Of a DNA stretch of 12,652 nucleotides, positions 1 to 6,894 are shown in pieces. The DNA lies in the NCBI GenBank assembly GCA_023410975.1, contig JAEYPG010000186.1:1-12652 (forward strand), in the 5' to 3' direction. Positions within the stretch are counted from its first letter, which is position 1, and every line of letters begins with the position of its first letter. This stretch comes from Pseudomonadota bacterium. GTDB lineage: Bacteria; Pseudomonadota; Gammaproteobacteria; Burkholderiales; Burkholderiaceae_C. Under the pieces are notes generated by a model. It had not been told where the DNA came from, made no database searches, and saw nothing but the letters and a program-made list of their open reading frames with translations. A program made the position numbers and the translations under genes.

Positions 1-5
1 CCCCA

Positions 6-17
6 AGGGTTAACCCT
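6..17. repeat. Perfect 12-base palindrome AGGGTTAACCCT
   Basis: Bases 6–17 read AGGGTTAACCCT, identical to their reverse complement. It lies about 65 bases past the aspS stop codon, at the window edge. It could be an operator for a dimeric regulator of a gene outside the window or a small hairpin; there is no T-run beside it to make it a terminator. Function unknown. Confidence 0.35.
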
Positions 18-49
18 ATGCCGTCCTTATTGCACGCTGTCCCCCAGGT

Positions 50-66
50 CGGGCCCGCAGGGCCCG
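50..66 (-). terminator. GC-rich hairpin downstream of aspS
   Basis: CGGGCCC and GGGCCCG flank a 3-base GCA loop, giving a 7-bp all-GC stem that starts 14 bases past the aspS stop codon. The position suits transcript ending or 3′-end protection. No U-rich tract follows on the minus strand, so it is not a classical rho-independent terminator. Confidence 0.35.
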
Positions 67-80
67 CCCCTTGAGCTGCA

Positions 81-1871
81 TCAAGCCGTGACGGCCGGGT
101 TGCGCAGGCGGATGTGCAGTTCGCGCAGCTGCTTCTCGTCCACGGCGCTGGGTGCGCCGGTGAGCAGGCACTGGGCGCGCTGCGTCTTCGGGAAGGCGAT
201 GACGTCGCGAATGGACTCGGCCTTGGTCATGAGCGTGACCAGGCGGTCCAGACCGAAGGCCAGGCCGCCATGCGGGGGCGCGCCGTACTGCAGCGCGTCC
301 AGCAGGAAGCCGAACTTGAGCTGCGCCTCTTCCGGGCCAATGTTCAGGGCGCTGAACACCTTGCTTTGCACGTCGGCGCGGTGGATACGCACCGAGCCGC
401 CACCGAGCTCCCAGCCGTTGAGCACCATGTCGTAGGCCTTGGCCACGCAGGCGCCGGGGTCGGTGTCCATCAGGTTCTCGTGCCCGTCCTTGGGTGCGGT
501 GAACGGGTGGTGCACGGCGACCCAGCGGTCCTCTTCCTCGTCGTGCTCGAACATCGGGAAGTCCACCACCCACAGCGGCGCCCAGCGGTCCTCGAACAGG
601 CCCTTGGCGCGGCCGAAGTCGCTGTGGCCGATCTTCACGCGCAGCGCGCCCAGGGCGTCGTTGACGACCTTGGCCTTGTCGGCGCCGAAGAAGATCAAGT
701 CGCCGGTCTGCGCGCCGGTGCGCTCCAGGATCTGCTGGAGCGCGCGGTCATGCAGGTTCTTGACGATGGGCGACTGCAGGCCCTCGCGGCCCTTGGCCAG
801 GTCGTTGACCTTGACCCAGGCCAGGCCCTTGGCGCCGTAGATCTTGACGAACTCGGTGTAGCCGTCGATCTCGCCGCGGCTCATCTCGACGCCGCCGGGC
901 ACGCGCAGCGCGGCCACGCGGCCGCCCTTGGTCGTGGCCGGAGTGCTGAAGACCTTGAAGTCCACGTCGGCCATCACGTCGGTGAGCTCGGTGAACTCCA
1001 GCTTCACGCGCAGGTCGGGCTTGTCGGAGCCGTACAGGCGCATTGCGTCGGCGTAGCTCATCACCGGGTACTCGCCCAGCTCCACGTCCAGCGCCTTGCG
1101 GAAGACGTGGCGGATCATGCCCTCGGTGAGGTCACGGATCTCCTGCTCGCTCAGGAAGCTGGTTTCCAGGTCGATCTGCGTGAACTCGGGCTGGCGGTCG
1201 GCGCGCAGGTCCTCGTCGCGGAAGCACTTGGTGATCTGGTAGTAGCGGTCGTAGCCCGCGACCATGAGCAGCTGCTTGAAGAGCTGGGGCGACTGCGGCA
1301 ACGCGAAGAACATGCCGTCGTGCACGCGCGACGGCACCAGGTAGTCGCGCGCGCCTTCGGGCGTGCTCTTGGTGAGCATCGGCGTCTCGATGTCGATGAA
1401 GCCCTGCTCGTCGAGGTACTTGCGCACTTCCATGGCCACGCGGTAGCGCAGCATCAGGTTGTTCTGCATGTACGGGCGGCGCAGGTCCAGCACGCGGTGC
1501 GTCAGGCGGGTGGTCTCGGAGAGGTTTTCCTCATCGAGCTGGAACGGAGGCGTGACGCTGGGGTTGAGCACTTCCAGCTCGTGGCACAGCACCTCGATCT
1601 TGCCGCTGACGAGGTTGGCGTTCTCGGTGCCCGCGGGCCGCGCGCGTACCTTGCCGACGACCTTCAGGCAGAACTCGTTGCGCACGCTCTCGGCGGTGGC
1701 GAACATCTCCGCACGATCGGGGTCGCACACCACCTGCACGACGCCTTCGCGATCACGCAGGTCGATGAAGATCACGCCGCCATGGTCGCGGCGGCGGTGG
1801 GCCCAGCCCATCAGGGTCACGGTCTGGCCCATCAGCGCTTCGCTGACGCGGCCGCAGTAGCTGCTTCTCAT
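81..1871 (-). CDS. aspS: Aspartyl-tRNA synthetase, bacterial type, probably non-discriminating
   Basis: This 596-residue class IIb synthetase joins aspartate to tRNA-Asp in the cytoplasm, and probably also to tRNA-Asn. The N-terminal OB-fold anticodon domain (about 1–105) is followed by the catalytic core: motif 1 region with ETPMLTKSTPEGARDYLVPS (162–181), motif 2 with FRDEDLRADRQPEF (217–230), an inserted GAD domain typical of bacterial AspRS, and motif 3 with GLAFGLDRL (536–544). Length is normal for the bacterial type. The ATG at 1871 has GGAG six bases upstream. Residues H30 (in RRRDHGG) and G81 (in PAGTEN) match the H31/G82–83 pattern linked to relaxed tRNA specificity in Pseudomonas aeruginosa AspRS. 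Such enzymes make Asp-tRNA-Asn for the GatCAB amidotransferase. The gene is last in a probable fmdB–DUF502–aspS operon, 72 bases after the DUF502 stop. Identity is certain; the relaxed specificity is inferred. Confidence 0.98.
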   Translation of the reverse strand: MRSSYCGRVSEALMGQTVTLMGWAHRRRDHGGVIFIDLRDREGVVQVVCDPDRAEMFATAESVRNEFCLKVVGKVRARPAGTENANLVSGKIEVLCHELEVLNPSVTPPFQLDEENLSETTRLTHRVLDLRRPYMQNNLMLRYRVAMEVRKYLDEQGFIDIETPMLTKSTPEGARDYLVPSRVHDGMFFALPQSPQLFKQLLMVAGYDRYYQITKCFRDEDLRADRQPEFTQIDLETSFLSEQEIRDLTEGMIRHVFRKALDVELGEYPVMSYADAMRLYGSDKPDLRVKLEFTELTDVMADVDFKVFSTPATTKGGRVAALRVPGGVEMSRGEIDGYTEFVKIYGAKGLAWVKVNDLAKGREGLQSPIVKNLHDRALQQILERTGAQTGDLIFFGADKAKVVNDALGALRVKIGHSDFGRAKGLFEDRWAPLWVVDFPMFEHDEEEDRWVAVHHPFTAPKDGHENLMDTDPGACVAKAYDMVLNGWELGGGSVRIHRADVQSKVFSALNIGPEEAQLKFGFLLDALQYGAPPHGGLAFGLDRLVTLMTKAESIRDVIAFPKTQRAQCLLTGAPSAVDEKQLRELHIRLRNPAVTA

Positions 1872-1943
1872 TGTTGGCTCCAGGAGACTTGTTCGGGAGG
1901 CCGCCGCGGCTGGCGGCCTGTGGGAAAGAGGCGACGGCGTTGC

Positions 1944-2612
1944 TCAGCCGCCGGCGCGGTTTCGCAGCGGCAGCGGCGCGGCAGGGGCCGCCATGGGCGG
2001 GGGCGGGACGACGACGCCCATCGAGATGATGTACTTGAGCGCCTCGTCCACGCTCATCTGCAGCGGCATGACGTCAACGCGCGGCACCATCAGGAAGAAG
2101 CCCGAGGTCGGGTTGGGCGTGGTGGGCACGTACAGGCTCACGTGCTCGGCGCCGCCGAGCTGCGTGGCCACTTCGCCGCCGGGACGGCCGGTGACGAAGG
2201 CGATGGTCCAGGAGCCCGCGCGCGGGTACTGCACCAGCACCGCCTCGCGAAAGGCGTTGCCGCTGCTGGAGAACAGCGTGTCCGAGACCTGCTTGACCGA
2301 GCTGTAGATCGACTTGACGATGGGGATGCGGCCCATGAGCCGGTCCCACTGCCGCAGCCACCACTGGCCCAGCACGTTGGCGGCGAACACGCCGGTGAGC
2401 AGCAGCCCCGCCACCATCACCAGCACGCTCAGGCCTGGGATCTTGCGCAGGTCGTCCAGGCCGGCCTGCGCCGACAGCGGCAGCACGGCCGAGGCCGCGA
2501 TCAGCAGCCAGTCGAACACGCCGTCCATCAGGCCGAGCACCCACAGCAGCACCCAGACCGTGACGGCCAGCGGCAGCCAGACCAGCAGCCCGGCAACGAT
2601 GTATTTCTTCAC
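1944..2612 (-). CDS. DUF502 family integral membrane protein
   Basis: This is a 222-residue inner-membrane protein of unknown function. Two hydrophobic segments are visible (about 4–28 and 59–83), followed by a soluble C-terminal part. RIPIVKSIYSSVKQVSDTL (95–113) and AFREAVLVQYPRAGSWTIAF (120–139) are the conserved core of the DUF502 family. The tail (about 205–222) is rich in proline and alanine. The start is GTG at 2612, preceded by AAGGG nine bases away; the sequence begins directly with a short lysine-bearing stretch and the first membrane helix, which supports this start. It lies 25 bases after fmdB and 72 bases before aspS on the same strand, an arrangement I recall as common in betaproteobacteria and suggestive of one transcript. 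No biochemical role can be stated. Confidence 0.93.
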   Translation of the reverse strand: MKKYIVAGLLVWLPLAVTVWVLLWVLGLMDGVFDWLLIAASAVLPLSAQAGLDDLRKIPGLSVLVMVAGLLLTGVFAANVLGQWWLRQWDRLMGRIPIVKSIYSSVKQVSDTLFSSSGNAFREAVLVQYPRAGSWTIAFVTGRPGGEVATQLGGAEHVSLYVPTTPNPTSGFFLMVPRVDVMPLQMSVDEALKYIISMGVVVPPPPMAAPAAPLPLRNRAGG

Positions 2613-2637
2613 GCGCGACGGCCCTTGCCCAAAGGCA

Positions 2638-2940
2638 TCAATGGCAGGCGCAGGAGCCGCCGCAGCCCGCTGCCGGTGCGGCGTCGGACGACGAGGGCGC
2701 CGCGGCCGGCTCGGCCGCCTTGCTGCTGGCCGCTGCCGGCGCGGAGGTACCGCCGCTGCCGCCCTTGAAGTCGGTCACGTACCAACCCGAACCCTTGAGC
2801 TGGAAGCCCGCGGCAGTGAGCTGCTTGCTGAAGGCCTCGGCGCCACAGGCCGGGCAGGTGCTCAGCACGGGGTCGGACATCTTCTGCAGCACGTCCTTCG
2901 CGTGACCGCAGGCGGAACAGCGATAAGCGTAGATCGGCAT
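2638..2940 (-). CDS. FmdB family zinc-ribbon protein
   Basis: This is a 100-residue small protein. The N-terminal half is the FmdB/CxxC_CXXC_SSSS zinc ribbon: MPIYAYRCSACGH, then CPACG, with the metal-binding pairs C8–C11 and C29–C32. It continues with the typical FKGSGWY-like stretch (LKGSGWYVTDFKGG, 48–61). The second half (about 62–90) is an Ala/Pro/Ser low-complexity linker ending in a Cys-rich tail, CGGSCACH, which could bind a further metal ion. The family has been called a putative regulatory protein, but its target is not established. The ATG at 2940 has AAAGG eight bases upstream, and a TATAAT-like box lies just before it. It is probably the first gene of the fmdB–DUF502–aspS transcript. 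Confidence 0.93.
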   Translation of the reverse strand: MPIYAYRCSACGHAKDVLQKMSDPVLSTCPACGAEAFSKQLTAAGFQLKGSGWYVTDFKGGSGGTSAPAAASSKAAEPAAAPSSSDAAPAAGCGGSCACH

Positions 2941-2967
2941 GGCTAAGCCTTTGATGCAAAACGAAAA

Positions 2968-2973
2968 ATTATA
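2968..2973 (-). promoter_or_regulatory. TATAAT −10 box ahead of fmdB
   Basis: Read on the minus strand, 2973–2968 is TATAAT, a perfect sigma-70 −10 hexamer in an A/T-rich patch that stands out in GC-rich surroundings, 27 bases before the fmdB ATG. At 16–18 bases spacing the −35 sequence is poor (CATCGC-like), so the promoter is plausible but unproven. It would drive fmdB, the DUF502 gene and aspS. Confidence 0.4.
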
Positions 2974-3043
2974 AAGCCCGAGGTGGGGTGGCGATGCCGC
3001 AAGGAATAGGCGCCGCGCCCGCGGCCGCAGATAAGGTCACGCT

Positions 3044-4504
3044 TCAGGCTTTCAAGCCACTGTCGAGGCCGCGCAGCGCATGGTGCGAGCCGTGGCGGTT
3101 CTTGAGCGCCTGCGGGCCCAGCGAGCCCACCAGCATGCCCAGCGCTCCCATCAGGAAGCCCGCGAGCTGCGCCGGGAACATCTCACCCGCGGGCGTGGCC
3201 AGGAACATGGCCCAGGTCAGGATGCCCAGCACGATCGAAAAGATGGCGCCCTGCGTGGTGGCACGCTTCCAGTACAGCCCGGCGGTGAGCGGCACGAAGG
3301 CGCCCACCAGCGTCACCTGGTACGCGCCGGAGACCATGTCGTAGATCGGCGTGCCCTCGGAAAGGATGGCGTAGGTGCACACCAGCATGCTGAACACCAG
3401 CACCGCGATGCGCATGGTGCGCAGCTCCTGGCGGTCGCTCTGGCGCGGGAAGAACTGGCGCCAGACGTTCTCCACGAAAGTCACCGAAGGCGCCAGCAGC
3501 GTGGCCGAGGCCGTGCTCTTGAGGGCCGACAGCAGCGCGCCGAAGAACAGCACCTGCATCACGAAAGGCATGTGCTCCAGCACCAGCGTGGGCAGCACCT
3601 TCTGCGGATCCTGCTCAATGAGCTCGGTGGCCTGCTCCGGCATGATGATCAGCGCGCTCGTGACCAGGAACATCGGCACGAAGGCGAAGGCGATGTAGCA
3701 CAGGCCGCCGATCACCGGACCCTTGGTGGCAGCGTCGATGTCCTTGGCCGACATCACGCGCTGGAACACGTCCTGCTGCGGAATCGAGCCCAGCATCATC
3801 GTGATCGCCGCGGCGACGAAGAACACGATGTCGGTGAAGGTCGGCTCGGGCAGGAACCGGAACAGGTCCTTGCTCGTGGCCAGCGCGATCACCTTGTCGG
3901 CGCCGCCGGCCTGGTCGGCGGCGAAGACGGCGATGATCGCCAGGCCGGCAACCAGGATGATCATCTGGATGAAGTCCGTCACCGCCACCGACCACATGCC
4001 GCCGAAGAGCGTGTAGGCCAGGATCGACGCGGTGCCCAGAACCATGCCCGCCGGCACGCTGATGGCGCCGCCCGAGAGCAAGTTGAACACCAGGCCCAGC
4101 GCCGTAACCTGCGCCGAGACCCAGCCCAGGTAGCTGACGATGATGATCAGCGAGCACACCACCTCGACGCCTCGACCGTAGCGCTCGCGGTAGTAGTCGC
4201 TGATGGTCAGCAGCGACATGCGGTAGAGCTTGGCGGCGAAGAAGACACCGACCAGGATCAGGCAGGTGCCCGCGCCGAACGGATCCTCCACGACCTCGCC
4301 CAATCCGTTCTGCACGAACTTGGCCGGGATGCCCAGTACCGTCTCGGAGCCGAACCAAGTGGCGAAGGTGGTGGTGACGATCATCACCAGCGGCAGGTGG
4401 CGGCCTGCGACCGCGAAGTCCGAGGTGTTCTTGACCCGTTTGGCGGCCCACAGGCCAATGGCGATGGTCAGCAGCAGGTAGACGAGGACCAGGGTCAGCA
4501 GCAT
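3044..4504 (-). CDS. Sodium:solute symporter family protein
   Basis: This 486-residue polytopic inner-membrane transporter is of the SSS (SLC5-like) family, which uses the sodium gradient to import a small solute. The chain is mostly hydrophobic with roughly 12–13 membrane segments. The first begins at residue 1 (MLLTLVLVYLLLTIAIGLW) and is followed by the family's early loop with SDFAVAGRHLP and the unwound-helix region TTTFATWFGSETVLGIPAKF. Length is within the normal range. The substrate cannot be told from sequence; family members carry proline, pantothenate, carboxylates or sugars. The ATG at 4504 has only a weak ribosome-binding site. The gene stands between ubiB (188-base gap upstream) and fmdB (103-base gap downstream) and may have its own promoter. 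It has no clear functional link to its neighbours. Confidence 0.92.
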   Translation of the reverse strand: MLLTLVLVYLLLTIAIGLWAAKRVKNTSDFAVAGRHLPLVMIVTTTFATWFGSETVLGIPAKFVQNGLGEVVEDPFGAGTCLILVGVFFAAKLYRMSLLTISDYYRERYGRGVEVVCSLIIIVSYLGWVSAQVTALGLVFNLLSGGAISVPAGMVLGTASILAYTLFGGMWSVAVTDFIQMIILVAGLAIIAVFAADQAGGADKVIALATSKDLFRFLPEPTFTDIVFFVAAAITMMLGSIPQQDVFQRVMSAKDIDAATKGPVIGGLCYIAFAFVPMFLVTSALIIMPEQATELIEQDPQKVLPTLVLEHMPFVMQVLFFGALLSALKSTASATLLAPSVTFVENVWRQFFPRQSDRQELRTMRIAVLVFSMLVCTYAILSEGTPIYDMVSGAYQVTLVGAFVPLTAGLYWKRATTQGAIFSIVLGILTWAMFLATPAGEMFPAQLAGFLMGALGMLVGSLGPQALKNRHGSHHALRGLDSGLKA

Positions 4505-4536
4505 GGAACGGCCTGCGGTCGGGAGAGGCTGGAGAA

Positions 4537-4558
4537 GGCGCCGCTGGACGGCGGCGCC
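4537..4558 (-). promoter_or_regulatory. GC-rich hairpin in the symporter leader
   Basis: GGCGCCGC (4537–4544) and GCGGCGCC (4551–4558) form a perfect 8-bp stem around a 6-base loop. It lies 33 bases upstream of the symporter ATG and downstream of a GATAAT −10-like box, so it would sit in the mRNA leader. On the minus strand the T-run precedes the stem rather than following it, so this is not an ordinary terminator. A role in mRNA stability or translation is possible. Confidence 0.35.
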
Positions 4559-4573
4559 GAAAAAGCGCGCGCA

Positions 4574-4579
4574 TTATCC
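4574..4579 (-). promoter_or_regulatory. Possible −10 box for the symporter gene
   Basis: The minus strand reads GATAAT here, 69 bases before the symporter ATG. A TTGTCC hexamer lies upstream, but only 14 bases away, which is short for a sigma-70 promoter. This is a weak candidate. Confidence 0.25.
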
Positions 4580-4692
4580 CCTGCATCGCGGGGGACAAGC
4601 TTGCACGCTCCTTGACGCCTTGCCGCCGTGCCTGCAATCCGCGGCTGCAAACGTGTTGCAAGGCCACGCGGCGCAGTGCCTCCAGCGCGGTG

Positions 4693-6264
4693 TCAGGCCG
4701 GTATCAGCACATGCAGCTTCAGCGCCAGACGCATCAGGCCCACGCCCAGTGCAAAGCCCAGGGCGCCCCAGAGAATGCCTTGCAACAGCCGGTTAGTCCG
4801 GCGCTGCTCGGACAAAAGGGCTAGCAGCAGCGCCTGGGAATCTTCGCCCTTGCCGGTCGAGTGCTGCAGCGCGTGGTGCAGCAGGCGCGGCATCTCGGGC
4901 AGCAGCCGCGCGTAATGCGGCGCCTCATGCTTGAGGCGGTCCACCAGCGCGCGCCAGCCGATCTGCTCGTTCATCCAGCGTTCCAGGAACGGCTTGGCCG
5001 TTGCCCAGAGGTCGAGTTCGGGGTCGAGCTGGCGCCCCAGCCCTTCGACGTTGAGCAGCGTCTTCTGCAGCAGTACGAGCTGGGGCTGGATCTCGACGTT
5101 GAAGCGGCGCGAGGTCTGGAACAGACGCAGCAGCACTTGGCCCAGCGAGATGTCCTTGAGCGGTCGGTCGAAGTGCGGCTCGCACACGGCGCGAATGGCC
5201 GACTCCAGGGCGTCGACGCGGGTGCCCGGCGGCACCCAGCCCGACTCCAGGTGCAACTCCGCCACGCGCTTGTAGTCACGGCGGAAGAAGGCGATGAAGT
5301 TCTGCGCCAAGTACTCCTTGTCCACCTCGGTGAGCGTGCCCATGATCCCGAAGTCCAGCGCGATGTAGCGCCCGAAGGTAGCCGGCTCCAGACTGACTTG
5401 AATGTTGCCGGGGTGCATGTCGGCGTGGAAGAAGCCGTCGCGGAACACCTGCGTGAAGAAGATGGTCACGCCGTCGCGGGCCAGCTTGGGAATGTCCACC
5501 CCCGCCTCGCGCAATCGGCCGATCTGGCTGATGGGCACGCCATGCATGCGCTCCATCACGATGACGCCGGGGGCACACAAGTCCCAGATCATCTCAGGGA
5601 CCATCACGAGGTTGAGCCCATCCATGTTGCGCCGCAGGTGGGCTGCGTTGGCTGCCTCGCGCACTAGGTCCAGCTCGTCGTGCAGATAAATGTCGAACTC
5701 GGCCACCACCTCGCGCGGCTTGAGCCGGCGGGCATCCGGGCTGACGCGCTCAGCCCAGCGTGCCAGGCGGTGCAGCAGCGCCAGGTCGTCCTCGATGACG
5801 GCCAGCATGCCCGGGCGCAACACCTTGACTGCCACCTCCCGGCCGTCACGCAAAGTGGCAAAGTGCACTTGCGCGATGGAAGCGCTAGCCACCGGCTCTG
5901 GGCTGAAATGGGAGAACAGTTCGTCGATGCGCCGTCCGAAAGCCGCCTCCACCAGAGCCACGGCCTGCGCGCTCGGAAACGGGGCGACGCGGTCCTGCAG
6001 CCTGGCCAGTTCATCGGCCACATCCAGCGGCAGCAGATCGCGCCGCGTGGACAGCACTTGGCCGAACTTGACGAAGATCGGCCCCAAGCGCTCCAGCGCG
6101 CGGCGCAGGCGCACGCCGCGCGCTTCGTCGTAGCGGCGCCCGATAGTCACGACGGCGGCTAGCGCGCGCACCCAGCGCTGGCGGAAATGCGACAGCGCGA
6201 TATCGTCCAGGCCGAAGCGCAGGACGGTGAACGCGATGTAGATCAGCCGAGCAAACTGCCTCAT
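4693..6264 (-). CDS. ubiB: UbiB, ubiquinone biosynthesis kinase-like ATPase
   Basis: This 523-residue atypical kinase (ABC1/ADCK/UbiB family) is needed for ubiquinone synthesis and probably acts as an ATPase supporting the Ubi enzyme complex at the inner membrane. Visible family marks are the KFGQ motif with its N-terminal extension (66–69), the alanine/serine nucleotide loop ASIAQVH (128–134), the AVKVLRPG strand with the conserved lysine (K147), the catalytic loop HADMHPGN (280–287) and the metal-binding DFG (304–306). A C-terminal membrane helix is seen at about 494–514. Length is close to the usual ~540. The frame is open 45 codons further upstream, but the ATG at 6264 gives the standard N-terminus MRQFARLIYI. 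That ATG overlaps the ubiJ stop (ATGA, 6261–6264), indicating translational coupling. Confidence 0.97.
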   Translation of the reverse strand: MRQFARLIYIAFTVLRFGLDDIALSHFRQRWVRALAAVVTIGRRYDEARGVRLRRALERLGPIFVKFGQVLSTRRDLLPLDVADELARLQDRVAPFPSAQAVALVEAAFGRRIDELFSHFSPEPVASASIAQVHFATLRDGREVAVKVLRPGMLAVIEDDLALLHRLARWAERVSPDARRLKPREVVAEFDIYLHDELDLVREAANAAHLRRNMDGLNLVMVPEMIWDLCAPGVIVMERMHGVPISQIGRLREAGVDIPKLARDGVTIFFTQVFRDGFFHADMHPGNIQVSLEPATFGRYIALDFGIMGTLTEVDKEYLAQNFIAFFRRDYKRVAELHLESGWVPPGTRVDALESAIRAVCEPHFDRPLKDISLGQVLLRLFQTSRRFNVEIQPQLVLLQKTLLNVEGLGRQLDPELDLWATAKPFLERWMNEQIGWRALVDRLKHEAPHYARLLPEMPRLLHHALQHSTGKGEDSQALLLALLSEQRRTNRLLQGILWGALGFALGVGLMRLALKLHVLIPA

Positions 6265-6785
6265 GAAGCGGCACGCCAGCGCACCGTGCCGCCAAGCACG
6301 GTCTGCCGCAAGCCGCGCGCCAGCGCCGCTCCCAGCGCGCTGAGCTGCTGTGCTGCCACGGGGCTCAGCACCCGCTCCAAATCGGCGGCCATGTCCCATC
6401 GCAGGTTCTGCAGCAGCCAGTTGATGTCCGCGGCCAGTGCCGCGTCACCGTCAAGCCTGAGCGCCGGTTGCGAGCCGGACAACGCTTGTGCCATCAGCAT
6501 GGCGGGGTTGGAGGCGTCCACCCGCACATGCAACTGCGCCGCCGCCGGAGGGATCTCGCACCACTCCAGCAGCCCTGCCGGCGTAATGCGCCAACACAGG
6601 GTGGGCGTCGGCGGCAGTAGCCGAGGCCATTGTTCAAGATGGAACTGCACCAGTGCGCCCTCGCGGGGGCGAAGCAAGTCGCGCGCCGCGGGCTCGCTGT
6701 CAAGCACATGATTCAGGAGCAGGGTCAGCCGCTCCATCAGAGCGGGGGCCAACAGGGCGTTGAGGGCTTGCAACATGCGCGGCAT
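6261..6785 (-). CDS. ubiJ: UbiJ-like SCP2-domain protein, ubiquinone biosynthesis accessory factor
   Basis: This is a protein of about 174 residues with an SCP2 (sterol-carrier) lipid-binding fold. UbiJ is a scaffold or lipid-binding partner of the hydroxylating Ubi enzymes in the cytosol. The N-terminus LQALNALLAPALMERLTLLLNHVLD is an amphipathic stretch typical of the family; the SCP2-like strands follow, with PTLCWRITPAGLLEW. Similarity is recognisable but divergent, as is normal for UbiJ, so the assignment rests partly on position directly upstream of ubiB with a 4-base overlap. The start is uncertain: ATG at 6785 (MPRMLQ) or 6776 (MLQALN). A longer open frame to 6896 exists, but its first 37 codons read unlike the family and would overlap the divergent gene. 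Confidence 0.85.
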   Translation of the reverse strand: MPRMLQALNALLAPALMERLTLLLNHVLDSEPAARDLLRPREGALVQFHLEQWPRLLPPTPTLCWRITPAGLLEWCEIPPAAAQLHVRVDASNPAMLMAQALSGSQPALRLDGDAALAADINWLLQNLRWDMAADLERVLSPVAAQQLSALGAALARGLRQTVLGGTVRWRAAS

Positions 6786-6894
6786 TGTAGGCACCCGGGT
6801 TGGACGCCCGCATCTGTGGGAAGCGGCCTGGAAGAGGCTGACACAGGGTCGAGAATGGCTCGCAAGAAAAGGGGGAAGGAACTGGTCTGTCGGC

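Noticed and set aside
114..2768. An 884-codon plus-strand open frame
   Set aside because: It runs antisense to aspS, the DUF502 gene and fmdB. The His/Ala/Arg/Gln-rich translation is typical of the reverse frame of a GC-rich gene, and all three minus-strand genes show conserved domains.
3080..4615. A 511-codon plus-strand open frame opposite the symporter
   Set aside because: Low-complexity His/Arg/Glu/Gln composition; it is the shadow of the clearly conserved membrane transporter.
6265..6399. 45-codon N-terminal extension of ubiB
   Set aside because: It overlaps ubiJ coding sequence, and UbiB proteins start like MRQFARLIYI at 6264.
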